Shown here: positions 7,147-15,283 of the stretch, in pieces
Layout: each line of letters starts with the position of its first letter
Numbering within the stretch: position 1 is the first letter of the stretch
From: Hyphomicrobiales bacterium
Lineage (GTDB): Bacteria; Pseudomonadota; Alphaproteobacteria; Rhizobiales; SZUA-8
Assembly (NCBI GenBank): GCA_003232175.1
Contig: QILX01000370.1
Coordinates: forward strand, 1-15,469
DNA: 15,469 bases
Direction of reading: 5' to 3'
Made by a program: the position numbers and the translations under genes
The notes under the pieces: generated by a model
What the model saw: only the letters and a program-made list of their open reading frames with translations
The model's database searches: none
Told to the model about the DNA's origin: nothing

Positions 7147-7900
7147 CAGTGGAAACATGCGATTGCGGCTCATGCCAGCCCTGGTTGCGGTGTTGAGCCT
7201 GCTTGTCGTTCTTAAAATTTCAGGATTGGCGCTCAAGGGGCGATATTCGCTTGATGCGGTTTCAACGGCATGGGCTCAGAATGCGCCTGAAACCGGGGAA
7301 GGGCAGAACGCGGAGGGTGAGGCGAGCGAAGACGGAGCAACCGAGGAAGCCCCGCTGGACATTACCACAACCACCAATCCGGATCAGCCGCAACCTCGTC
7401 TGGATGGAACCATTGAAGAAGGCCAGCGCATCCGCCTTAACCGGCCGACCAGAGCGGTGTCCAAGGCGGAGTTGGCGTTGCTTGAAAGCCTGCGCAAGCG
7501 CCGTGCCGAGCTCGACGCACGGGCATCGACACTTGAAATGCGGGAAAACCTGTTGAAAGCCGCCGAGCAGCGTATCGATGAAAAACTCAAATCCCTCAAA
7601 GCGTTCGACAGCAAAATTCAGGCTCGTTTTAAACAGCAAGAGGATGAAAAGAGCGAACAATTCGCCAATTTGGTATCCATGTATGAAAATATGAAACCCA
7701 AGGATGCCGCCCGAATCTTCAACCGGCTGGAGACTGGCGTTCTGCTGAATGTCGCCAGCCGCATGAGCCCGCGAAAACTTGCGCCCGTGCTCTCCAAAAT
7801 GGAGTCCGCATCAGCGGAACGCCTGACCCTGGAAATTGCCCGCGCGGCGACGTCGACCGGTTCCCCCGCTGGGGAGCTGGAAGCCCTGGCGGCAAATTAA
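7136..7900 (+). CDS. motE: MotE-family flagellar protein
   Basis: Predicted 254-aa protein. A short N-terminus leads into a membrane anchor or signal segment (residues about 12-33, LMPALVAVLSLLVVLKISGL), then an acidic low-complexity stretch and a long coiled coil (about 105-175, with LESLRKRRAELDARASTLEM). A C-terminal domain like MgtE-N follows (YENMKPKDAARIFNRLETGV, then MSPRKLAPVLSKM). This layout is that of MotE; in Sinorhizobium meliloti, MotE is a periplasmic chaperone for the motility protein MotC. The GTG start at 7136 has AAAGGAAA 8-9 bp upstream and overlaps the preceding gene; an ATG at 7157 is the alternative. Here it would act in the periplasm on motor assembly. Confidence 0.85.
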   Translation: MASNSGNMRLRLMPALVAVLSLLVVLKISGLALKGRYSLDAVSTAWAQNAPETGEGQNAEGEASEDGATEEAPLDITTTTNPDQPQPRLDGTIEEGQRIRLNRPTRAVSKAELALLESLRKRRAELDARASTLEMRENLLKAAEQRIDEKLKSLKAFDSKIQARFKQQEDEKSEQFANLVSMYENMKPKDAARIFNRLETGVLLNVASRMSPRKLAPVLSKMESASAERLTLEIARAATSTGSPAGELEALAAN

Positions 7901-7924
7901 AACTGGGTGCTGCTTCTGGACCTA

Positions 7925-7970
7925 TTAACAACGCGTTAACCGGACCTGAATACGGTGCGGTACCTATAAG
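7925..7970 (+). promoter_or_regulatory. CtrA-dependent promoter of the large TPR gene
   Basis: TTAACAACGCGTTAAC (7925-7940) is a perfect CtrA full site (TTAA-N7-TTAAC). A TATAAG -10-like hexamer follows at 7965-7970, so the box abuts the -35 region, as in known CtrA-activated promoters of Caulobacter. Transcription would begin near 7977, just before the strong AGGGAGG ribosome site at 7982-7988. The box is also flanked by two copies of GGACCT (7919-7924, 7942-7947). Confidence 0.68.
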
Positions 7971-8011
7971 ACTTGTTCTTTAGGGAGGTGGTCAACCTGC
8001 CCCATTTTTTG

Positions 8012-11000
8012 ATGACGGCGTTGAGGCATTTGCGGCTTTGCCGGCACGGTGTTGTAACGCATTGTCTGATCCTGGCGCTGTTGATGGCGGTGCCGGCAGG
8101 CGAAGCTGTGGCGCAACCGGAAATGCCGCCTCGCGGTGAGGTGGTGGCGCAAATTCAGGACGGTTATGCGCGACTGGCGTTTACTTTTTCCAAGCCGGTT
8201 GAGTTTGAGCGCTCCCTTGCCAACGGTGTGCTGGTTTTAACCTTGAAGAGCGGTGTCGATATCGACCTGTCCTCCCTGGCACGGGCGGTTCCGACATATA
8301 TCGTGGCGGCAAGGTCCGACCCCGGCGGCACTTCGTTACGGATTGCCCTGGCCCAGCGGTTGACGGTCTCGGTCCTGCCAGCGGCAGAGCGCGTGTTTGT
8401 CGATTTGTTGCCGCAAGACTGGCAGGGGCCGCCCCCGGAATTGCCCGAAGCGGTTGTGGTTGAACTTTCCAAACGTGCCGAGGAAATCGAAAGAGCCAAA
8501 CGCCGGGCCCGCAATGGCGTGTCGACTCTTTCAAGTGTACCGCTGGTATTGCGGGTCGGGCGATATCCGACCTTCAGCCGGATCGTCTTTGAATGGAATG
8601 ATGCGGTCAAAACCATTCTCAGCCGGTCGGGAAATAAAGTGAAAATCAAATTCAACCGGCCCGGAGAGGTTGACCTCACGCGGCTGAATGTTGATCCGCC
8701 GCCCAATATTCGCGGTGCCAGCATGCAGACCGAGGATGGAAGAACTGAAGTCGAAATCGAGGTTGCGGTTGGCGCGGATGTGCGCGGATTTCGCGAAAAC
8801 ACCAGTTATGTCCTGGATATTTCAAGTGATGACGGCCTGGGCCTGGAAGAAATCGATGTTGTTGCTGCGGGCCGGACCGCATCGGCACTGCCACCGGCGC
8901 CGACGGGGGACGAGGAAATTCGCCTTGCGGGTGACGTGGCACCGACAATGGCAAAAACCGATGCGGTCAACCCTGGCACCGGTATCGGCAAGACCGCTGG
9001 TGCGCCGGACCCTATCGTTAGTGCTCCAGCACCTAGCAGAGTTGCCAATGGTGATCCAAAGCCAGACGAATTGCCGCCTTCAAGAGGCGATATGGAAATA
9101 TCCGTAACCCCGCTAATTCTGACCGAAAACATCCCAACGTCAATGCCACCGCCGGGAGACGCCCCGGCCGCCGCTCCGGTCCAAACTGCGGTGAATTCTT
9201 CGCCCGCCCAGATGCCGGAGGTGCCGTCTCAACGCGACGTGAGGCAACAAATGTCTTCGGGCCTTGCCTCGACCGAACCGCAGGAACGGGCCCAGATGGC
9301 CCAGAGCGAGGAACTGGCATCGATCGAGGCGCCTGAAGATATGTCGGACAGTAAGCCGGACACCATGCAATCTGAGCTGGTACCGGGGTCGATTTTTGAA
9401 GACACAGATAAGATCGATCCGGCTATGGTGGCGCTGCAAGGCGCGGAAATGAAGGCCAAACCCAAGGTTGGCGCTAAACTTGTCGGAAAAACCTTACGGA
9501 TCACGCTGCCATTTGGAGCACCGGTGGCTGGTGCGGTTTTCCAGCGCGCCCAGACAATCTGGATGGTTTTCGATACTGATGCCGCGCTTGATTATGATGC
9601 GATTGCCAAAGAGGGCGCGGACCGCGTTGACAGTGTAAGTGTCGTGGTTTCAGGCCGGATGCAGGTAATCAGGCTGAAGCTCAACCGCCGCTTTTTGGTC
9701 ACCGCCAACCCCCAACAGCGCAATTGGGTGGTCTCGGTCGGGGATCTGGTCCTCGACCCAACGTCCCCGGTGGTGCTGGAACGGGCGCTACGCACCGACG
9801 GCCGCTCCAAGGTCGTGGCCAATTTGCCTGATAATGGCAATGTTCATTGGATATCCGATTCCGATGTCGGTGATCAGTTGGCGGTTGTGACCGCATTTGG
9901 CCCGGCGCGCGGCATGATCAAGCGACAGGGATTTGTTGAATTCACTGCCCTGCCAACGGCCCATGGGCTGGTGATTAAGCCGATTGCCGACGATCTGGCG
10001 GTGCGTATTGCCTTTTCGGATGTGGTAATCACACGCGATGGCGGGCTTACGGTATCCGCCGCCAGAACGAGGGGATATATTCCAGGACAAAAAGGAACCG
10101 GCGATGGCACGCGACCTGGTTTTATAAACTTCGAAGACTGGCAGCAGGGCGGGCGGGCGGCCTATCGCGATCAGGTCAGGCGCCTTCAGTCCACCATTTC
10201 CACGACTGAACCTGACCGCCGCGCCGGGGTTCGTCTCGAACTTGCCCGGCTCTACCTTGCCCACCGGCTTGGCGCCGAGGCACTGGGCGTTTTGAGCCAA
10301 GGGGTGGCGGAGGACCCCGAAGTTGAGAATGATCCGGTCTTCAGGGCGATGCGGGGCGTTGCAAATATTTTCATGAACCATCTCGAGGACGCCGCCGCCG
10401 ACCTCTCGGTTCGAGGTCTGGAAGACGACATTCATTCGACCCTGTGGCGCGGCATGGTCGCGGCGGGCCAGGGAAACTGGCGGCAGGCCCAATTGCTGTT
10501 CGATGAGGGGCAGATGGCGCTTGATGCCTATCCGGCTGGCTGGCAGTCGATTTTCCGGCTGGCGGCGGCGCGTTCGGCGCTGATGACCAACGATCTGGAA
10601 AGCGCCAGCAGGCATATCGACGCCCTGCTCAACAGCGACCTGGGCGATTCCGATCAACAAAAAGTCGATTTGCTTCAGGCTTTGTTGGCGCGGGCCTTGG
10701 GGAAAACCGACGATGCCTTGATCCTTTTCACCCGCATTGAAAACGGGAAATGGGGGCAGGGCGCCGCGGAAGCCAAATTCAATCGCGTCAGCCTTGCGGT
10801 GCGGAACAAAATAATTCCCGTTGACGAGGCGATCGAGATTCTGGAAACCCTGGCGATCAGCTGGCGCGGGGACGATGTTGAATTGTCGGTGATGAAAAAG
10901 CTCGCTGAACTGCAAATTGAAGCCGGCAATTTTCAGCGCGGGCTGGGCGTTATGCGCGAGGCGGTTATCTCCCGAAGCGGCGAGGAGCGGACGCGCCAAA

Positions 11001-11869
11001 TTAACGAGGACATGACCCAGGTATTTGAAGGGCTATTCCTTGGCGGTGGCGATGAGGACATGAAACCGTTGAGGGCCTTGGCGCTCTACTACGAATTTCG
11101 CGAATTGACACCGGTTGGACGCCGCGGCGATGAAATGATCCGCAAACTGGTGCGCCGTCTCATCGAGGTTGACCTTCTGGGTCAGGCCGCCGACCTCTTG
11201 AGCCACCAGGTGGACAATCGTCTGATTGGTGTGGCACGGGCTCAGGTCGCCTCCGATCTGGCGCTGGTCTATCTTATGAACCGCAAGCCCGAATTGGCCT
11301 TAAGGTCGATAAGGCGCACCCGTCAGTCGGTCCTGCCGGTATCCCTTAAACAAAAACGCAATACGCTTGAAGCTCGGGCCTTGGCTGAACTTGGGCGGGT
11401 AGATATTGCCGTCGAGCTGCTTGATACAATGCAGGGTGCCGATATTGAAGAACTGAAGGCAGACGCCTATTGGCGCGGCAAACGCTGGCAGGACGCCGGA
11501 ATTCAGATTGAAAAAACACTCGGTGAGACCTGGCAGGGCGAAGCGTCGCTAACTGATATGGAACGTTTGAAAGTCATGCGTGCGGGAATTTCGTTTTCCC
11601 TCGCCAACGACCGGATTGGCACGGATCGGCTGCGGCGGAAATTCATCGCTAAAATGGCTTCCAGTCCCGATGCGGTTAATTTCGATGTCGTAACCAAAGT
11701 TGGTCAGGGCAAGGGGATTGCATTCAACACGCTGGCGGCGGAAATTGCCGAGATCGATACATTATCGACTTTTCTTGAAATCTTTCGGAAACAATACGGG
11801 CAAGTCGGGGATCAGACGCCTGAGGTCTCCTCTGATGCAGGCGCCAGCACGGAAGCCCAGAACGGATAG
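8012..11869 (+). CDS. Large exported protein with AMIN-like beta modules and TPR-type solenoid
   Basis: Predicted 1285-aa exported protein with no recognised name. A signal peptide (HCLILALLMAVPAGEAVAQ, cleavage near residue 34) leads to two beta-rich modules that resemble AMIN domains (about 40-136 and 180-275; each with a pattern like VPLVLRVGRYPTFSRIVFEW). An acidic Pro/Ala/Met-rich linker (about 285-480) follows. A third similar module (about 483-580) and a further beta region (to about 690) precede a helical-repeat region to the end (about 700-1265), with TPR-like units such as RLELARLYLAHRLGAEALGV and LLQALLARALGKTDDALILF. AMIN domains in other proteins bind peptidoglycan; TPRs bind proteins. 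The start is uncertain: AGGGAGG (7982-7988) is 23 bp before the ATG at 8012 but 8 bp before an in-frame CTG at 7997; TTG at 7973 lies upstream of the predicted transcript start. It has its own CtrA promoter, about 110 bp after motE. It may be a periplasmic scaffold for the flagellum or cell pole. Confidence 0.82.
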   Translation: MTALRHLRLCRHGVVTHCLILALLMAVPAGEAVAQPEMPPRGEVVAQIQDGYARLAFTFSKPVEFERSLANGVLVLTLKSGVDIDLSSLARAVPTYIVAARSDPGGTSLRIALAQRLTVSVLPAAERVFVDLLPQDWQGPPPELPEAVVVELSKRAEEIERAKRRARNGVSTLSSVPLVLRVGRYPTFSRIVFEWNDAVKTILSRSGNKVKIKFNRPGEVDLTRLNVDPPPNIRGASMQTEDGRTEVEIEVAVGADVRGFRENTSYVLDISSDDGLGLEEIDVVAAGRTASALPPAPTGDEEIRLAGDVAPTMAKTDAVNPGTGIGKTAGAPDPIVSAPAPSRVANGDPKPDELPPSRGDMEISVTPLILTENIPTSMPPPGDAPAAAPVQTAVNSSPAQMPEVPSQRDVRQQMSSGLASTEPQERAQMAQSEELASIEAPEDMSDSKPDTMQSELVPGSIFEDTDKIDPAMVALQGAEMKAKPKVGAKLVGKTLRITLPFGAPVAGAVFQRAQTIWMVFDTDAALDYDAIAKEGADRVDSVSVVVSGRMQVIRLKLNRRFLVTANPQQRNWVVSVGDLVLDPTSPVVLERALRTDGRSKVVANLPDNGNVHWISDSDVGDQLAVVTAFGPARGMIKRQGFVEFTALPTAHGLVIKPIADDLAVRIAFSDVVITRDGGLTVSAARTRGYIPGQKGTGDGTRPGFINFEDWQQGGRAAYRDQVRRLQSTISTTEPDRRAGVRLELARLYLAHRLGAEALGVLSQGVAEDPEVENDPVFRAMRGVANIFMNHLEDAAADLSVRGLEDDIHSTLWRGMVAAGQGNWRQAQLLFDEGQMALDAYPAGWQSIFRLAAARSALMTNDLESASRHIDALLNSDLGDSDQQKVDLLQALLARALGKTDDALILFTRIENGKWGQGAAEAKFNRVSLAVRNKIIPVDEAIEILETLAISWRGDDVELSVMKKLAELQIEAGNFQRGLGVMREAVISRSGEERTRQINEDMTQVFEGLFLGGGDEDMKPLRALALYYEFRELTPVGRRGDEMIRKLVRRLIEVDLLGQAADLLSHQVDNRLIGVARAQVASDLALVYLMNRKPELALRSIRRTRQSVLPVSLKQKRNTLEARALAELGRVDIAVELLDTMQGADIEELKADAYWRGKRWQDAGIQIEKTLGETWQGEASLTDMERLKVMRAGISFSLANDRIGTDRLRRKFIAKMASSPDAVNFDVVTKVGQGKGIAFNTLAAEIAEIDTLSTFLEIFRKQYGQVGDQTPEVSSDAGASTEAQNG

Positions 11870-12112
11870 GGGCATTATCGCCTAAATGTCAAACACACTA
11901 AACCGTTGTTTCAGCACAGTTATTGATCCCAACACTGTCAATGTAACTCCCCCAATCTGAACAGATGAAATCCGAGTAAATGTGTAAACATTTTAGAAAA
12001 TTATTGAATAAATGAGATGAATTGCCGCAATCTTTCCTAATTGTTGCCATATTTCAGATCAAGTCCGACAAAAAAATACCAAATTGACAATCTACCCTCC
12101 CAAATGCAGGGG

Positions 12113-12142
12113 GTACATTGCCTGTACTTGATATAACATCAA
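12113..12142. promoter_or_regulatory. Palindromic sites in the AT-rich gap before the TAXI receptor gene
   Basis: The 285-bp gap 11870-12154 is visibly AT-rich and holds no gene I can support. Near its right end are two small inverted repeats: GTACA-N5-TGTAC (12113-12127) and TTGAT-N5-ATCAA (12128-12142). The second resembles an FNR/FixK box but has a 5-bp rather than 4-bp spacer, and it covers a TATAAC -10-like hexamer (12132-12137). They may be operators for the downstream gene. A weaker AAATGT-N4-ACATTT repeat is at 11978-11993. Confidence 0.3.
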
Positions 12143-12154
12143 ACCCCTTGATTT

Positions 12155-13312
12155 ATGCTTAACGCGAAAAGGGATTTTGTTAATATGCCGGGTTTTTTGC
12201 TAGCAGTTGTTTTTCTATTTGCATCTCTATACAGCACTCCTATAGCGGCGCAAAATGCTTCGACTGCTCCTAAACCTGTCAGCGAAACGGACCAGAAATG
12301 GCTGGTCAACAAAGGTACCGTTGGCCTCGTTTCAGGAGGTATCAGCGGCACTTATGTTCAGATCGCCGCCGATCTTGCGATGGTTCTGGATGATGGAGAT
12401 AATCTCCGGGTCATCCCGATTATCGGCAAGGGTTCGGTCCAGAACGTTACCGATATATTGTATCTCAAGGGAACCGATATCGGAATTGTCCAATCGGATG
12501 TTCTTACATTCATCAAGGATCAAGGCATCCATCGCGGGATAAAGAACCGCATTAAATATATCACCAAACTCTATAACGAGGAATTCCATCTGCTCGCCAA
12601 CAAGGGGATTCGAAATCTTGCCGACCTCGCTGGACGTCAGGTAAATTTCGGTGTTCTTGGCTCAGGCACGGATATGACGGCCCAGACGGTATTCAAAGCC
12701 TTGGGCGTGGAAGTGGTTCCGGTTTATGACGATTATGCGGTGGCACTCCAAAAGGTAAAATCGGGTGAAACCGCAGCGATGATTTATGTCGCTGGAAAAC
12801 CGGTAAGTGGTTTTACTCCCCTGGGCCCGGACGACAATGTCCATTTGCTACCGGTCCCTTATCAGGATTCCGTGGCCAAGGCCTATCTGCCATCGACATT
12901 CACATCGGATGACTACCCTGGTCTGGTGCCTTTGGGCCAGGAGGTTGAAACCATTGCTGTGGGTGCGATCATGGCGGTCTTCAACTGGAAACCGGGCACA
13001 TTCCGTTACAAGAAAGTCAAAAAATTCATCGATGCAATGTTCGATAATTTCGACAAATTCCAGCAAGCGCCACGGCACAAGAAATGGCGTGAAGTCAATC
13101 TGGCCGCCGATGTACCCGGTTGGGAACGGTTCAAACCTGCGGCGGACTGGCTTGCCCGCAACCCGGTAGAGGTGGCCGGGGCGAGAGGGCTTGATCCTGC
13201 CGCCTTTAATAAATTCATCGCGCAGAACGATGCGAAAAATCTGACGGACACCCAGATGCAGGCTCTTTTTAAAGCTTTCTTGGAGTGGCGCAAAACGGCG
13301 GGGAACTCGTGA
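12155..13312 (+). CDS. TAXI-family TRAP transporter solute receptor
   Basis: Predicted 385-aa periplasmic solute-binding protein. A signal peptide (MLNAKRDFVNMPGFLLAVVF on to IAAQ, cleavage near residue 33) is followed by the TAXI hallmark near residue 57 (VGLVSGGISGTYVQIAADLA), then GSVQNVTDILYLKGTDIGIVQSD and a middle part with LANKGIRNLADLAGRQVNFG and GSGTDMTAQTVFKALG. TAXI receptors deliver small molecules, often carboxylates or amino acids, to a fused DctQM-type permease. No permease gene is present on either side, so it is an orphan within this window. The substrate cannot be read from the sequence. The ATG at 12155 gives a normal signal peptide but lacks a ribosome site; an ATG at 12185 has AAAAGGGA about 11 bp upstream. 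Confidence 0.9.
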   Translation: MLNAKRDFVNMPGFLLAVVFLFASLYSTPIAAQNASTAPKPVSETDQKWLVNKGTVGLVSGGISGTYVQIAADLAMVLDDGDNLRVIPIIGKGSVQNVTDILYLKGTDIGIVQSDVLTFIKDQGIHRGIKNRIKYITKLYNEEFHLLANKGIRNLADLAGRQVNFGVLGSGTDMTAQTVFKALGVEVVPVYDDYAVALQKVKSGETAAMIYVAGKPVSGFTPLGPDDNVHLLPVPYQDSVAKAYLPSTFTSDDYPGLVPLGQEVETIAVGAIMAVFNWKPGTFRYKKVKKFIDAMFDNFDKFQQAPRHKKWREVNLAADVPGWERFKPAADWLARNPVEVAGARGLDPAAFNKFIAQNDAKNLTDTQMQALFKAFLEWRKTAGNS

Positions 13313-13316
13313 CTTG

Positions 13317-13346
13317 CTCCCGGCCAGAATTCTCCCGGCCAGAATT
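13317..13346. repeat. Perfect 15-bp tandem duplication after the TAXI gene
   Basis: The unit CTCCCGGCCAGAATT occurs twice, head to tail and without mismatch, starting 4 bp after the TAXI stop codon. It resembles the second putative enhancer half at flgF (CCCGGC followed by an A-rich stretch and ATT). It lies about 155-185 bp upstream of the predicted sigma-54 start of the next gene, so it may be an activator site pair, or a chance duplication. Confidence 0.9.
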
Positions 13347-13474
13347 GTCGGATCAGTAGATGCAAGACGGTGAACCCAGCGTGATGACGTGGTGCCGGTC
13401 GGATTTGAAAGAGCCAGCATGGCTCAACCGTTAATCGGGACCACAATGCAGGGCCAACCGGCCCGGCGAACCAT

Positions 13475-13489
13475 CGGCACTAAAATTGC
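13475..13489 (+). promoter_or_regulatory. Sigma-54 promoter of the Sel1 membrane protein gene
   Basis: CGGCACTAAAATTGC matches TGGCAC-N5-TTGC at every conserved position except the first T. The GG and GC dinucleotides are 10 bp apart as required. The start site would be near 13501, 30 bp before the ATG at 13531. The element is also a small inverted repeat (CGGCA...TGCCG), so a regulator site is an alternative. Confidence 0.65.
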
Positions 13490-13530
13490 CGTCATAAGAC
13501 GCCAAATGCCGACTGAAATGGGGATGTGTT

Positions 13531-15228
13531 ATGAGGGACGAAAAGAAAACTAAAGGCCGGAAAACCAAAGTTTCCAAAGCTTCTGATAAACTAGAAGCAG
13601 TGGTGCCGGAAAATGATCCGGTGCTTGATGACGGTGTTGGCTCGGCATTTGAACAAGATGAGTCTAGGAGCTATCAATTCGAGCAACAACCTCCAGCCGC
13701 CGATTTGGCGAGCCTTGGTACGTTGCCGGATGATGGACCTGAAGAAATACCAGGTTTCTTGCGGCGTTGCGCCACTGAGACCTCAGCTCAGGATGGTTCT
13801 TATTCCCGGAATTCCCGAAGGGCTCCAAATGATCGCATGACCAGGGCGCGCGCGATAGCGGCCCCTGAAAACCCGGTAAGGGACCGGTCGGGGGAACCCG
13901 GTCGTGATAGCTATGAAAGCCGGGCACGCCACAATAGAGGCAAAATTCCAACCGGAGCCCGGCTCCGGCACGAAACAGACCAGATTGAGGATGGGCCGGA
14001 TTTTGACTCTCCGGACTGGTCAAATTCCGCGCGCAGCGCCCTTAGCGAGTTACTTACTGATATCAACGATGAGCAGGCTCGGCGTATTTCCAATCGGGAT
14101 AAATTCGCCGCGCTGGCGGGTATGCGCCGAAGCACCTGGCCGCTTACCGCGCTCATTGTTTCATTTTTACTGGTGGTACTCGCCTATAGCGCGCGCAATA
14201 TCGATGCCTCGGCGACACCGGGATTGATCTGGCGGCAGGCTTGGGCGCTCGTGGTTAGCCCACAGGAAAATGCCAATACGGCACCAGCTCCCCTGGTCAG
14301 CGAAGGCGAACCGCCGGCGCCGCTTGCGCCGAGGGAAGCTCGAGTTGCCGCCCCCCAGATTGCGGAAGTTCAGCCGAGTGTGGAAAAAAAGGCAACCGGT
14401 CTGGTTTTCGAGCCGGTTAAGATTGTCGGGCCTCTGGGTCCGGTCAATCCGGTCGGCAGGCAGGTTGCAAATGTCAAAGCCGCTCCGGCAATACCCGCCG
14501 CTTCCGATTCTGCTGGGTTGCGGCAGAACCAAGGTGCGCAAGTCAGTATAAAAGCCACACCCCCTGCTGCGGCCCCGGGCAAACCTGCGACCAAAGTTAC
14601 CAGTGTGCCTTCGGGCACAGTTGCCCTTGCACCGTCCAAACCAGCTTCGCCGGACAAAATGCCACTTGCAAGCCTGGCAATTTCAGCGGCCGAAGCGGCA
14701 CCAAGCGCCCAGGAGCTGCCGCGCAATCTTCGCCGGGTGGCTTCGGTTTCGCCGGATCTGATCGGCGTGAGGACAAATGCGCAGGTGGATGTTCTTTCCG
14801 CGCCAGTGCCGTCGATCGCACCTGATTTCAATATTGCCGCCGTCGCCCCCCAGCCCAGCTCGGCAAATGCTCCGAGCTTGCAGCCTCAACCGGCAACCGC
14901 TGCGGGGCTGGACAACAAAGCCACCAAAGCTATGTTGACCCGGGCGGAAAGCCTTTTGGAAGCCCGCGATGTCGCCTCCGCGCGCCTGCTATTTGAGCAT
15001 GCGGCAAGTTATGGCAGCGCAGAGGGAGCCTTTGGCGCCGCAAAAACCTATGATCCAGTCTGGTTTGAAAAACTGGGTGTATATGGTGTCCCCGCGGAGC
15101 CGGAAAAAGCGGCCGCTTTTTATCAGATCGCCATTGATGCCGGTCATGTCGAGGCAGGGGAATATCTCAACAACCTGAATGCCTTGCGCCGGAAAATGAA
15201 ACTTCAAGCTTCAACCGCGCTTCAGTAA
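13531..15228 (+). CDS. Single-pass membrane protein with C-terminal Sel1-like domain
   Basis: Predicted 565-aa protein not recognised by name. The first 200 residues are hydrophilic, mixed-charge and low in complexity, ending in basic RRSTW. One transmembrane segment follows (about residues 203-221, PLTALIVSFLLVVLAYSA). With positive charge before it, the N-terminus should be cytoplasmic and the rest periplasmic. A long Pro/Ala-rich linker (about 240-465) leads to a short helical domain (about 468-555) with Sel1/TPR features: LLEARDVASARLLFEHAASY and then PEKAAAFYQIAIDAGHVEAG. The GGGGA 8 bp before the ATG is an adequate ribosome site. A sigma-54 promoter 42 bp upstream suggests late flagellar expression. 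The linker would let the Sel1 domain reach across the periplasm. Confidence 0.82.
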   Translation: MRDEKKTKGRKTKVSKASDKLEAVVPENDPVLDDGVGSAFEQDESRSYQFEQQPPAADLASLGTLPDDGPEEIPGFLRRCATETSAQDGSYSRNSRRAPNDRMTRARAIAAPENPVRDRSGEPGRDSYESRARHNRGKIPTGARLRHETDQIEDGPDFDSPDWSNSARSALSELLTDINDEQARRISNRDKFAALAGMRRSTWPLTALIVSFLLVVLAYSARNIDASATPGLIWRQAWALVVSPQENANTAPAPLVSEGEPPAPLAPREARVAAPQIAEVQPSVEKKATGLVFEPVKIVGPLGPVNPVGRQVANVKAAPAIPAASDSAGLRQNQGAQVSIKATPPAAAPGKPATKVTSVPSGTVALAPSKPASPDKMPLASLAISAAEAAPSAQELPRNLRRVASVSPDLIGVRTNAQVDVLSAPVPSIAPDFNIAAVAPQPSSANAPSLQPQPATAAGLDNKATKAMLTRAESLLEARDVASARLLFEHAASYGSAEGAFGAAKTYDPVWFEKLGVYGVPAEPEKAAAFYQIAIDAGHVEAGEYLNNLNALRRKMKLQASTALQ

Positions 15229-15283
15229 AACCGCAAGTGAGAGTGGCCTTGATTTTTGAAGGCATGATATAAAGATTGACGCC

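Noticed and set aside
9788..10999. A 403-codon open frame on the minus strand inside the large TPR gene
   Set aside because: The plus-strand frame continues unbroken with signal peptide, repeats and helical pattern; the antisense translation looks like no family and is explained by high GC.
13317..13346. The tandem duplication as the start of a CRISPR array or an insertion-sequence target duplication
   Set aside because: The units touch with no spacer and number only two, and no element is inserted between them.
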